64,000 bases of DNA from Bradyrhizobium sp. CCBAU 51765 (GTDB taxonomy: Bacteria > Pseudomonadota > Alphaproteobacteria > Rhizobiales > Xanthobacteraceae). Every line of letters starts with the position of its first letter. Position 1 is the first letter of the stretch. The translations under genes were made by a program, and so were the position numbers. The stretch is taken from assembly GCF_015291725.1 (NCBI RefSeq), contig NZ_CP030038.1, positions 7,181,001 through 7,245,000 on the forward strand, given 5' to 3'. The notes below the pieces were generated by a model, which saw nothing but the letters and a program-made list of their open reading frames with translations, was not told the DNA's origin and ran no database searches. Of the stretch, positions 1 through 8,521 are shown in pieces.

Positions 1-436
1 CCGCCGGGACGAGGATGTATTTGATGATCTCGCGACGAGACAGTGCAAACTCAGGATGGGTTTCGAGCTGTGCGAGAATGGACTTGGCCTCGGTGTCGTT
101 CGGCTCCAGCGTCGCGGTCGTTGCGTTCTTGACGCTCCGTTCGATCGTGAAGCTTTTCTTCAGGGCAGGCGCATAAACCTTGAGGCGAACCAGCGCGTTC
201 TGGGGCTTCTTGCTCGAATCTACGTGCGGGGCGTGCGCCTTGACGCTCAGTTCAGCCGTACCCGTGCCACCGAGCCGGGTGATGTTTCCGGTGAGGGCGA
301 ACTCGATGGCATCCACGATGCCGCTCTTGCCGGTACCGTTCGGTCCCGCGACGCCGAGGCTCCTGCGCCCGAGCGAACGCTTCAGATGACGGATGCCGCG
401 GAATTCGACGATCTCGATTTCCTCAATCTGGATCAT
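1..436 (-). CDS. AAA/RecF-SMC-like ATPase, N-terminal part, cut by window edge
   Basis: The minus strand is open from the ATG at 436 to the edge of the window, giving about 145 residues of a longer protein. It starts MIQIEEIEIVEFRGIRHLK, the usual beta-strand opening of RecF/SMC-type ATPases, followed by a Walker A motif GPNGTGKS near residues 33-40 and then DAIEFALTG, as in proteins that load onto DNA or sense its ends. The rest, including the ABC signature and Walker B, lies outside the window. Its start overlaps the end of the 67-aa gene at 423-626 by 14 bases, so the two are probably translated together. Overlap with a small partner is common for ATPases of defence or DNA-repair modules, but the function cannot be settled from this fragment. 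Confidence 0.75.
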   Translation of the reverse strand, partial: MIQIEEIEIVEFRGIRHLKRSLGRRSLGVAGPNGTGKSGIVDAIEFALTGNITRLGGTGTAELSVKAHAPHVDSSKKPQNALVRLKVYAPALKKSFTIERSVKNATTATLEPNDTEAKSILAQLETHPEFALSRREIIKYILVPA

Positions 437-626
437 CGTTCTGCTCCGCAGGGGTGAAGATCGCCTCCCGCAGGCTGTCTGCGTCAAGCTTGTGTTCCGT
501 GAGCGCCTGTCGCAACGCGGTGAGCGATGCCGACGGCAAAGTCTTATGGTCCTCAAGCCTTTTCATGAAAGCGTCGATCACGGACGAGACCGTCGACGAA
601 AAGGGCGGGTCACTCTGAGCAGCCAT
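423..626 (-). CDS. small protein of unknown function coupled to ATPase
   Basis: This 67-aa protein is not recognised. It is mostly predicted helix with a Ser/Thr-rich N-terminus and an acidic tail (PAEQNDDPD). No membrane segment or signal peptide is visible. The coupling to the ATPase gene, whose ATG lies inside its last codons, is the main evidence that it is real. It may be an accessory subunit of the same module; this is inference. Confidence 0.5.
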   Translation of the reverse strand: MAAQSDPPFSSTVSSVIDAFMKRLEDHKTLPSASLTALRQALTEHKLDADSLREAIFTPAEQNDDPD

Positions 627-1570
627 CTATGTCCTTCCCGTCCGCCGTACCGTCGCGGCCGCTGCCGCGCGTCGCTCGCTGATTCGTGCTATCTAAGGGT
701 GCGCCACGGAAAATCGAGCGCGGAGCTTGTAGCAGATTAGTATATGTGCCGTATAAATGATTGCGCTTGCGCAAGCTAGATGCGATGCGACGAATCCTAT
801 GGCGATGGTTTTTTGTCGGGTGCGCAAGGATTCGATTGCACGGCGAAGGTCGGTTAACCCATTGAACTAACACACATGGAAGGCTCATTGGGGGATATTA
901 GCGTCCGAGGTCCTTAGCCAGCCAAGAGCGTGCCGGGGCCTGCCGCATCATCGAAAGGATCCCTCGCGATGGAGCGACCTGACGGGCCCCTCTGCGTTTC
1001 GATGAAGGCGCCCGATGAGGTACAGCAGTTCCGAAACGAGGTGATTGAGCGCCACCGTGTGGATTGGAAGCCGCCTCCCATGAACCGACCGGGGCAAGCG
1101 TAACTGGCGGATCTTTGATGGATTAAGCCGCCCGCATGATCGCAAGGACGTCCAATTCCGCGACACCAGTTCCCGAGCGCGCGGCGAGGCGCGCTCCGAG
1201 TCAAAAAGATGCCGCTGCCGGAGTTTCCAGCAGCGGCGCCAGTCAGGGAGGAAGCAGACGAGCCGGTCTGCTAGCGGATCCGTAGGGCGCAGATAGTTCG
1301 CCCGAAATTTCTTTACCCGAGACGCGCTTTACGGGCCCTCTTTCACCGCGAGCGGAGCTCGCTCAGTACCCTGCAGCAAATCGCATCCGGCACTCAGGAC
1401 GGGCGCGGAGAGCCCCGTCATGCAGCCAGGAGGAAACGGCGCCGACGACCACCCCTTCCCAGCCGAACCTGGCTCCTACGCCAAAGAAGGACAGGACGTT
1501 GCTCCGGTAACGATCGACGTCGTGGTCTAGACCTGGATGAAGCGGCGTGTAAGATCGGCGGAAGCATCAA
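627..1570. other. intergenic stretch without a supported gene
   Basis: About 940 bases lie between the small gene at the left and the repeat at 1571. Only short frames without recognisable products are present on either strand. The GC-rich segment around 910-1260 could be the remnant of an older gene or insertion element, but I could not match it to a family. Confidence 0.4.
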
Positions 1571-1588
1571 TTGGGTAGGGTTGGGTAG
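1571..1588 (+). promoter_or_regulatory. tandem TTGGGTA repeat, candidate operator
   Basis: Two copies of TTGGGTAG sit exactly 10 bp apart (TTGGGTAGGGTTGGGTA), about one helical turn, just upstream of the gene at 1645. The same motif with the same 10-bp period occurs at 11055-11074 upstream of the sugar ABC operon. Sharing between two promoters that bracket a regulator gene suggests a binding site for that regulator. Confidence 0.45.
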
Positions 1589-1644
1589 AAACCGTGAGAG
1601 TAGGTCGCCTTGCCGCAAGTCTCTCCTCGTCTCGCGGTGATCAG

Positions 1645-2196
1645 ATGACGATCTATGCGCCATCACTGCGGACCCTTCCACAGAACGCCATGCTGGTCAT
1701 GGCCACGCTTCCCGTCATCGACTGGAACGACTGTCTCCTGCGGAACTTGCAAGCGGGGCCCAAGGTGCCCCCTTCCTGCTATGCGGCGATCGTCATGATC
1801 GACCCGTTTGCATGCTGGGAAGATCTTGGTGATTTGTTGGAAGGTGCAAGGATGACCGGAGTGACGAACTTTCCGCCTGCCTTCATGATTGAACGGACAC
1901 CGGCAGGAGTGCCGCTCGATCGCGGTCAGGAGCTCGAGCTTCGCCGTATGGAGTGGTTTGCAAGCCGAGGGTTCAAAGTCCTGTTTGTCGCGGCGGACGA
2001 GGCAAAGATAACAGCCGCGGAGCAACGGCTAGGTTCGCAACTGGATGGGTCCGTCTATCTGCGACCCGAGGCGCTTGCGCTGCCGATTGGATCGGACATC
2101 AGGCTCATAAGCCTTGGCTCTCATGGATCGTCGTCGGTACCGAAGTTCTCTCTGGAGCAGGCCTCCACGGCCAAGCAGCCGCTTCGACGGGCATGA
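1645..2196 (+). CDS. lone PEP-hydrolase-like TIM-barrel fragment protein
   Basis: The 183-aa product resembles the middle of the N-terminal barrel of the regulator at 2201-3976: YAAIVMIDPFACWEDL...GVTNFPPAFMI here against the regulator's PVFFGTCTFDPELDLDRW...GVTNFPSVIHI. The family appears to be the PEP-hydrolase/COG5564-type barrel. It is only about two thirds of a barrel long, so it may be a partner, a sensor or a shortened relic. I chose the ATG at 1645; a GTG at 1594 would add 17 residues. It converges on the regulator gene, whose stop lies 5 bases from its own. The paired repeat at 1571-1588 is its likely operator. Confidence 0.6.
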   Translation: MTIYAPSLRTLPQNAMLVMATLPVIDWNDCLLRNLQAGPKVPPSCYAAIVMIDPFACWEDLGDLLEGARMTGVTNFPPAFMIERTPAGVPLDRGQELELRRMEWFASRGFKVLFVAADEAKITAAEQRLGSQLDGSVYLRPEALALPIGSDIRLISLGSHGSSSVPKFSLEQASTAKQPLRRA

Positions 2197-2200
2197 GGCC

Positions 2201-3976
2201 TTATTCGAGGATCCGTAGTTTCTTGATTTTGTTGTAGAGGGTTTTGCGCGAAAGCCCGAGAGAGCGAGCAGTCTTGCCGCGGTGAAGCCGGTTTCTCTTC
2301 AGGCCCTCGATAATCCAGTCCCGCTCGGACAGCGAGGCCGCGGGCCGTGCGCCTGAAGGGGGCTGCAACAACGGCTTTAGCACCTCACCGGTGATGTGAC
2401 TTGATGGCAGGGTCACGAGCTGGTTCACGATCTGCCGCAACTCGCGCAAATTGCCTGGCCAGTCGTGCCCGGCGAGCGCAAGGAATGCAGAGTTTTCGAT
2501 CGTGAGCGTCTGGGCGCTGGAATCTCCTTTGGCTTCGACGGTGAAGTGTTGAACGAGTTGCGGCAGATCTTCAAGCCTGTCGGGTAGCGAAGGTAACTGG
2601 ACATCCAACCCGGTAAAAAGGTCGAGAAGCCGCGCGCACAGAACCGTTTCAAGGCCAGCGCCTCGGGCCACCGTCGCGGTCGCAATGATCCGGGCGTGGG
2701 AGCGCATGACAGTTACCCCGTTCAGAGGGGTAAACCCGCCTGTCTCCAGGTAATCGGCAAGGCGCTCCTGGCCTTCGCGCGAAAGCTGGTCAACATGCAG
2801 CAGCAAGACGGCGCCGTCGCTCGATGCCTCCAGCAGCGACAATTGGCGTCTGCCACTCTCAAGCCGCTCGGCGCCGAAAAACGGGCCGAGTGTATCCATC
2901 GCCGGACCGGGTCGGCAATGAAACAGCGTCGCCTTGGCGTGCCTGCGCTCGCTGAATGCGTGAACCAGGCTTGCTATTCTACGCTTGCCGGAGCCGGTCT
3001 CGCCCCAGATGAGGACTGGGCTGGGGGTTGCCGCAACGCGTTTGGCCATCTCGAGGACGCGCTTCATTGCCGAGGACTGCGCGATGACGCCGTGCCTAAA
3101 GCCACTCAACTGCAGCTTCCTTTCGAGCAGATCCACCTTCTCGCGCAACAGGTGGATGGTCTTGAAGCCCGACGTCACCTCGAGGACCGACATCTCCAGA
3201 GGCACGCGGTCCAGCGAAGAGCCTCCGATGAACCCTTGGATTCCGGTTTCGCGGCAGATGTCCAGGAGCTCGTCCGGCTTTGTGATCGGGCCGCCCCCAA
3301 GCAAGCAGATAGTGCTCTTATTGACGGATTGAGCAACGCGCGCAACGGCATTCGTACGCGCTGCAAGTTCAGACAGGCTGATCGATGGATCGGACCCGCT
3401 TTCGACCGCGCGGTTTAGATTGAAGTTGATGCAAATGGCCTCGGCGCCGGCTTCGACCATTCGACGCGCTTCAGATTGAGTGCGAGTATAGGCAATCGTC
3501 ATCAGGCCGCGTTTTGCAGCCTTCACAAGGAGCTCGATCTCCCGGGAATAGCCAAGGCCGGACTTCTCGAGCAACGACCTGCGGTCATCATCGATGTGTA
3601 TGACCGAAGGGAAGTTGGTCACGCCAGCAAATCCCCATTTGATGATCCGGTCGAGCCATCGATCCAGATCAAGCTCGGGGTCGAATGTACAGGTGCCGAA
3701 GAAGACCGGCAGTTTCGTATTTGGCAGGATCTCGGTCCGTCCGAACCCCGCTACGAACTCGTTACTATTGCGAATTGGAAGAATCGAGGCGGGCGAGGCC
3801 CCGCCCATGGCACGAAAACGGCCAGCATTGAGTGCGAGCACGAAATCGGCGCCCGCCCGCTCCGCGGCCCTGGCCGTCATGCCCGATCCGATCCCCGCAC
3901 CAAGGACAAACGAACGGGAATTCCGGAAGAACTGCCTGATGCCGGCTGCCTTCACCTCAGTGGTCCGCGTGTCCAT
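2201..3976 (-). CDS. TIM-barrel (PEP-hydrolase-like)/AAA+/Fis transcriptional regulator
   Basis: This 591-aa protein has three parts. Residues about 10-270 form a TIM-barrel domain of the PEP-hydrolase type (VLGAGIGSGMTARAAERAGAD near the start). Residues about 275-292 are a short coiled coil, residues about 295-540 an AAA+ domain of the sigma-54-activator family, and residues about 555-591 a Fis-type helix-turn-helix (GKTARSLGLSRKTLYNKIKK). Walker A is GETGSGKR at 325-332. The GAFTGA loop that touches sigma-54 is absent, and the Walker B region reads LLLHVDQL instead of LFLDE. It therefore probably does not open sigma-54 promoters and may work like TyrR or HupR with the housekeeping polymerase. 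It is the last gene of the sugar operon, 36 bases after the ABC ATPase gene, so it probably senses a pathway metabolite through the barrel. Confidence 0.85.
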   Translation of the reverse strand: MDTRTTEVKAAGIRQFFRNSRSFVLGAGIGSGMTARAAERAGADFVLALNAGRFRAMGGASPASILPIRNSNEFVAGFGRTEILPNTKLPVFFGTCTFDPELDLDRWLDRIIKWGFAGVTNFPSVIHIDDDRRSLLEKSGLGYSREIELLVKAAKRGLMTIAYTRTQSEARRMVEAGAEAICINFNLNRAVESGSDPSISLSELAARTNAVARVAQSVNKSTICLLGGGPITKPDELLDICRETGIQGFIGGSSLDRVPLEMSVLEVTSGFKTIHLLREKVDLLERKLQLSGFRHGVIAQSSAMKRVLEMAKRVAATPSPVLIWGETGSGKRRIASLVHAFSERRHAKATLFHCRPGPAMDTLGPFFGAERLESGRRQLSLLEASSDGAVLLLHVDQLSREGQERLADYLETGGFTPLNGVTVMRSHARIIATATVARGAGLETVLCARLLDLFTGLDVQLPSLPDRLEDLPQLVQHFTVEAKGDSSAQTLTIENSAFLALAGHDWPGNLRELRQIVNQLVTLPSSHITGEVLKPLLQPPSGARPAASLSERDWIIEGLKRNRLHRGKTARSLGLSRKTLYNKIKKLRILE

Positions 3977-4012
3977 CCGGAGCCGGCATCATCGCACGGC
4001 TCGACGTCGAGA

Positions 4013-5125
4013 CTAGCTCCAAGTCGCAGGCGCTTGCAACCGCCGAACCGCCTTTCCATTGCTCATGAACAAGTGGCAATCGGCTGGAGCGGCGGTGAGG
4101 GTAAGCTTTCCGGCGCCTTTGCGCGAGCCGGATTTTGGTGCCCTGGCGACGACCGTTTCGTCTCCAACGTTACCGTAGATGTACGTGACACTTCCGAGAT
4201 GCTCAACGAAATCGACCTCAAGTCCAATGGAGATCTCCTGCTGCTCGGGTGCCGGCGAGCAGAAGTCATCCGGGCGGATTCCGACAGTGACCGGCTTGCC
4301 AACTAGCATTTGGTCCGGCTGGACCGGAACGGAGATTGTAGAACCAGCCTCCAGTCGGACGTGCAGGCCTTGCTCGTGAGCTGCCACGACCTTGCCGCCC
4401 AGGAAGTTCATCTTCGGCGAGCCGATGAATCCTGCCACAAAGCGAGAGGCCGGATTGTGATATAGATCGTGGGGGCTGCCAACCTGTTCGATGTTGCCGT
4501 CCTTGAGGACGACGATCTTGTCGGCCATGGTCATCGCCTCGACCTGGTCATGTGTCACATAGATCATGGTATTTCCGAGCTGCTTGTGGAGCTTGGCAAT
4601 CTGAACCCGCATTTGCACGCGCAACTCGGTGTCGAGGTTGGACAGGGGCTCATCGAACAGGAACACTTTTGGTTCTCGCATGATGGCGCGCCCGATTGCG
4701 ACGCGCTGGCGTTGCCCGCCTGAAAGCTGTCGAGGCTTGCGATCCAATAGATGGTCGATCTGCAATAGCGACGCTATTTTGGCTAACTTGGCCGCGATCT
4801 CGGCTTTCGAGGCTTTGGCCATGCGCAGGGGAAAGGCCAGGTTCTCTCTCACCGTCATATGCGGATAGAGAGCGTAACTCTGAAAGACCATGCCGAGGTT
4901 GCGATCGGCCGCATCGATGTCGTTGACGAGCTCATGGTCGATGAAGAGCCGCCCGCCGCTGATGGGCTCGAGTCCGCCAATCATGCGCAGAAGCGTGGAT
5001 TTGCCTGACCCGGACGGACCAACGAAGACGACAAATTCGCCGTGATCGATGGTCAGATCGATATTACGCAGGATCTCGATGGTCCCATAGGCCTTCTTGA
5101 TGCTCTCCAGGCGAACGTTGGCCAT
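4013..5125 (-). CDS. ABC transporter ATP-binding protein, MsmK/UgpC type
   Basis: This 370-aa ATPase powers the sugar importer of this operon at the inner face of the membrane. All motifs are intact: Walker A GPSGSGKST, Q-loop VFQSYALYPH, signature LSGGQRQRVAIGRA, Walker B VFLFDEPLSNLD and the switch VTHDQ. The last 130 residues form a TOBE-type regulatory domain, typical of the CUT1 carbohydrate class. Its ATG overlaps the TAA of the preceding HAD gene by one base. Substrate cannot be read from the ATPase. Confidence 0.93.
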   Translation of the reverse strand: MANVRLESIKKAYGTIEILRNIDLTIDHGEFVVFVGPSGSGKSTLLRMIGGLEPISGGRLFIDHELVNDIDAADRNLGMVFQSYALYPHMTVRENLAFPLRMAKASKAEIAAKLAKIASLLQIDHLLDRKPRQLSGGQRQRVAIGRAIMREPKVFLFDEPLSNLDTELRVQMRVQIAKLHKQLGNTMIYVTHDQVEAMTMADKIVVLKDGNIEQVGSPHDLYHNPASRFVAGFIGSPKMNFLGGKVVAAHEQGLHVRLEAGSTISVPVQPDQMLVGKPVTVGIRPDDFCSPAPEQQEISIGLEVDFVEHLGSVTYIYGNVGDETVVARAPKSGSRKGAGKLTLTAAPADCHLFMSNGKAVRRLQAPATWS

Positions 5126-5952
5126 TATGCCATCCTCTGTCGCGCCTCGGCCGCGTGAGCAGCACTTACCTCAATTTCGCGCAAGCTCGATACGATGAAG
5201 TCCGGGGCCATCAAGGAGGGATCCTGAGGCATCGGCACGCCGGTTCTGACAAGCACCGTGGCAAGACCCGCCCTCTTCCCGGCTTGAATATCCGTAGATA
5301 CTTGGTCTCCGATCATAATGGTCGAACCGCGGTTCGTACCAAGGCGTGAGAGCGCTGTCTCGATCATCGGCACTTGCGGCTTCCCAACGATCGAGGGCTG
5401 CACTTGCGTAGCCGCTGCCACAGCTGCAATGGTCGCACCAGCCCCAGGCTCGAACCCGCTGGCCGTCGGCAGCAGAAGATCGGGATTGGTTCCGATGAAG
5501 ACGGCGCCATTCAGGATCGCTTCAACGGCAATTCGCATCTTCTCGTGCGTGATATCCCGGTCAAGTCCCATCACAACGGCTTCAGGCGTTCGGTCAGTGA
5601 CCTCCAGTCCAACATCGCGCATGGCTGTGACAAGCGAGGGAGCGCCGATGACATAGATTCGCGTCAACTGCGGATAGTTCGTTCGAATGAGTTCTGCGGC
5701 GGTGATAGCACTTGTCACGACCTCTGACGCTGCGATCGGAAGACCAAATCCTCTCAGCTTGCGGACGACGTCCTCAGGGGTATGCGTGGAATTGTTCGTC
5801 ACAAAACAGAACGGCACGCCGGCTTCCTGCCATCGCGTAAATGCTTCTATCGCATCCACGATTGCGGTGCTGCCACGATAGACAACGCCATCCAGGTCCG
5901 AGATGATCCCTTCTATTGGCGGCCAGTTCACGTTTGAGCCGGTGCTATCCAT
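5125..5952 (-). CDS. HAD-superfamily sugar phosphatase, NagD type
   Basis: The 275-aa protein has the HAD nucleophile motif SDLDGVVYRG near residues 17-26 and a late acidic motif IMIGDQVSTDIQAGKRAG. A large C2 cap lies between them, as in NagD, 4-nitrophenylphosphatase and glycerol-3-phosphate phosphatase. It likely dephosphorylates a sugar or polyol phosphate made by the kinase of the operon or scavenged from outside. It overlaps the SDR gene by 8 bases upstream and the ATPase gene by one base downstream. Confidence 0.88.
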   Translation of the reverse strand: MDSTGSNVNWPPIEGIISDLDGVVYRGSTAIVDAIEAFTRWQEAGVPFCFVTNNSTHTPEDVVRKLRGFGLPIAASEVVTSAITAAELIRTNYPQLTRIYVIGAPSLVTAMRDVGLEVTDRTPEAVVMGLDRDITHEKMRIAVEAILNGAVFIGTNPDLLLPTASGFEPGAGATIAAVAAATQVQPSIVGKPQVPMIETALSRLGTNRGSTIMIGDQVSTDIQAGKRAGLATVLVRTGVPMPQDPSLMAPDFIVSSLREIEVSAAHAAEARQRMA

Positions 5953-6715
5953 GCATCAGCATCCCGCCATTCACATGGACGACCTGCCCGGTCATGTAGG
6001 AGGCAGCGGGGCTGGCCAGGAACACCGCGAGGCCTGCGATATCTTCCGGCAATCCGACCCGGCCCAGCGGAATTCGGCCACTGTGGCGCGCTTCGGTCTC
6101 CTCCCGCGGACGCCCGTGCATGGGTGTATCGATGATCCCGGGTGCAATCGCGTTGACGTTGATCTTGAGCGGAGCACATTCATAGGCGAGCAGCTTTGTC
6201 ACGTCGTGTACGATTGCCTTTGACAAGCAATAATCAGCGCCGCCTGCCTGGTAGTTGAAAACCGCGCCTTGAGATGACAATGAGGACCCGACATTGACGA
6301 TGCGGCCGCCCTTGCTCTTCATGAAGCGCTCGATCGCTTGCTTGGCACAGCGAAGCACCGCGACGGAGTTGATCTGTATGGTCTTTTCGATTCGATCGGC
6401 ATTGCCGGTCAGAAGCGGCTGAGCCGATTTTATTCCAGCGTTGTTGATCAGGACATCGAGCCTGCCGAAGCGCTTGGCGATCTCATCAAGCACCCTGCCG
6501 ACATCATCTTCTCGAGACACGTCCATGCTCATGGGCAGAATGCCATTGCCGTGCGGCAAGCGCGTCAGAATATTCCGGAGAATTTCCACATTTACGTCGG
6601 TTGCCAGGACGTTCGCACCGCCCTGACGGAAAGCATTGGCAATGGCTGAGCCAATGCCCCCGCCCGCACCGGTCACGAGCACGGTCCTGTCTGCAACTGA
6701 GAACTGTTCAGTCAT
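5945..6715 (-). CDS. short-chain dehydrogenase/reductase (sugar/polyol type)
   Basis: This 256-aa classical SDR carries the cofactor loop TGAGGGIG, the NNAG motif, a catalytic serine region VGSSLSS and the YCLSK active site (YxxxK). The C-terminal VNGGM is typical for the family. I start it at the ATG at 6715, which overlaps the kinase stop as ATGA; the longer frame to 6805 lies inside the kinase gene. Within this operon it probably oxidises a polyol or reduces a ketose; the substrate is unknown. Confidence 0.88.
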   Translation of the reverse strand: MTEQFSVADRTVLVTGAGGGIGSAIANAFRQGGANVLATDVNVEILRNILTRLPHGNGILPMSMDVSREDDVGRVLDEIAKRFGRLDVLINNAGIKSAQPLLTGNADRIEKTIQINSVAVLRCAKQAIERFMKSKGGRIVNVGSSLSSQGAVFNYQAGGADYCLSKAIVHDVTKLLAYECAPLKINVNAIAPGIIDTPMHGRPREETEARHSGRIPLGRVGLPEDIAGLAVFLASPAASYMTGQVVHVNGGMLMHG

Positions 6716-7653
6716 TCCAACTCCAACATCGTTTGAGAATTCAGAAACTCGTCGACGGCCCCACTGCTGGGCATCGAGCTCTGGGCCCCGCGTCGCGTCA
6801 CGCATAAGGCGGCAACCGCGAGCGCCTTTTTGATCGCTTCTCGTATCGGCAACCGGTGGGCAAGAGAGGCTGCGAAGGCTCCATTAAAGGCATCGCCCGC
6901 CGCGGTTGTATCAACGACCTTCACAGGAAATGCCCTCAGCGCAAAAGACGCGCTGGCATCGGCGTAGTAGGCCCCCTGCCCACCAAGCGTGATCAGGGCA
7001 GCTCTTGGCCCGAGATCGAGAAGCTTTCCGGCCGCATGAGCTGCGCTGTCGAGGTCGTGCACCTCGACACCGGTGAGCTCGAAAGCTTCCGTCTGGTTTG
7101 GAGTGACGAAATCGACACTCCTCCATGCCGCCGCCGACAGGCCCGCCCTCACGGGCGCCGGATTGAAAATGAGATCGAATCCTTTGCTGCTCTTCATTGC
7201 AAACAGGTGATTGAGCGCGGGGACGGGCATGCCCATCTCGGCAACGACGATTGCGTCCCGCTCAATGAATGCGGCCGCCTTTTCGACCATGCTTGGTGTG
7301 ACATTTGCATTGGCTCCCGGGTCTATGACAATGATGTTGGAGGCGTCGTCACCGACAAGGACGAGAGCAGAACCCGATATCTCCCCTGGGCACACCGCTA
7401 TGGCATCGAGACGGACACCTGCCTCACGCAGCGCTTGCAGCAAGGATCGACCGGCGTCGTCATCGCCAAGCCGGGTGTAGAAGCTCGGCCGAAGGCCCAA
7501 TCGAGCTGCGGCGACCGCCTGATTGGCGCCCTTGCCTCCCGCATTCCGCTTTAAGCTTCCCATCAGGCTTTCACCCGGCGTTGGAAGCCGCTCGACGTTG
7601 AAGCAGAGGTCGAGATTGGTCGTTCCGAAGAACATCAATGGTCTGGGGCTCAT
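6712..7653 (-). CDS. ribokinase-like PfkB-family carbohydrate kinase
   Basis: The 313-aa protein shows both PfkB signatures: NAGGKGANQAVAAARLG near residue 40 and DTTAAGDAFNGAFAASL near 250, the latter with the catalytic aspartate. It should phosphorylate the imported sugar with ATP. The start at 7653 (MSPRPLMFFGTTN) overlaps the permease stop as ATGA; residues upstream of it are a shadow of the permease frame. Ribokinase is the closest family, but the exact sugar is not decided by sequence. Confidence 0.9.
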   Translation of the reverse strand: MSPRPLMFFGTTNLDLCFNVERLPTPGESLMGSLKRNAGGKGANQAVAAARLGLRPSFYTRLGDDDAGRSLLQALREAGVRLDAIAVCPGEISGSALVLVGDDASNIIVIDPGANANVTPSMVEKAAAFIERDAIVVAEMGMPVPALNHLFAMKSSKGFDLIFNPAPVRAGLSAAAWRSVDFVTPNQTEAFELTGVEVHDLDSAAHAAGKLLDLGPRAALITLGGQGAYYADASASFALRAFPVKVVDTTAAGDAFNGAFAASLAHRLPIREAIKKALAVAALCVTRRGAQSSMPSSGAVDEFLNSQTMLELE

Positions 7654-8510
7654 TTCACGGCTCCGAAGGTAAGACCACGTTCGAGATGACGCTGGCCAAG
7701 GATGATCAGGACGACCGGCACAATCATGGTCACCACCAGACCCGCAGCCATCACCGGATAGAACTGAACGCCGGGATTGAGCAGCTTGAGCAGGGCGACC
7801 GTGACTGGTGCTTTCGTCGAACTGAGGATCAGGCCGAGCGCGAAGTTGTGCCACGCGAGCAAGAAGATAAGCAAAGAGGCGCCTATCAAGCCGGGCTTTA
7901 GAAGCGGAAGAACGATGTGCCAGACAACCCGGAATGGCTTTGCGCCATCCATGGCGGCCGCCTCCTCAACGTCCTTTGGGATGTCCTCGATATATGAACG
8001 GCTCAGCCAAATGATCATTGGCAGCGTGACGACTTGATAGACCCAGATCATACCGAAATAGGTGTCATAAAGGCCGATTGTCTGAAATACGCTGAACAGC
8101 GGTATGACGACAAGGAGAGCCGGCGCGAAGCGGAAGCCCAGAATGAAGAATGCGATGTCCTCCTTCATAGGGATATCACGCCTCGCCAGGACGTAGCCTG
8201 CCGGTACCCCGGCAACGAGCGATACGAGCACCGCACAAAGCGAGATGACGACGCTATTCGTGATCGGGGTCAAGAAATCAACCTTGATAGTGCCATAGCT
8301 TGTCGCCCCGGCGTGGGCGGCATCGAACAAAACGCGGAAGTTTTCAAATGTTGGAGTGAAGATAAAGCGCGGCGGCCAGGTCATGACCTCGGCCTGCTGC
8401 TTCACCGACATCATCACGATCCAGACCAGCGGAAATGTCAGGATCAGCGTACAAGCAACAATCAGCAGATTAAGGAACAAGCTTGCAGGCGTTGAGCGAT
8501 TAAAACGCAT
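7650..8510 (-). CDS. carbohydrate ABC transporter permease, MalG type
   Basis: This 286-aa inner-membrane protein has about six hydrophobic segments and the cytoplasmic EAA loop (EEAAAMDGAKPFRVVWHIVLP) that docks on the ATPase. I use the ATG at 8510, preceded by AGGGGGCT, rather than the longer frame to 8594 that overlaps the other permease. It lies 11 bases after the MalF-type gene and pairs with it to form the channel of the CUT1 importer. Confidence 0.9.
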   Translation of the reverse strand: MRFNRSTPASLFLNLLIVACTLILTFPLVWIVMMSVKQQAEVMTWPPRFIFTPTFENFRVLFDAAHAGATSYGTIKVDFLTPITNSVVISLCAVLVSLVAGVPAGYVLARRDIPMKEDIAFFILGFRFAPALLVVIPLFSVFQTIGLYDTYFGMIWVYQVVTLPMIIWLSRSYIEDIPKDVEEAAAMDGAKPFRVVWHIVLPLLKPGLIGASLLIFLLAWHNFALGLILSSTKAPVTVALLKLLNPGVQFYPVMAAGLVVTMIVPVVLIILGQRHLERGLTFGAVK

Positions 8511-8521
8511 GTCAGCCCCCT

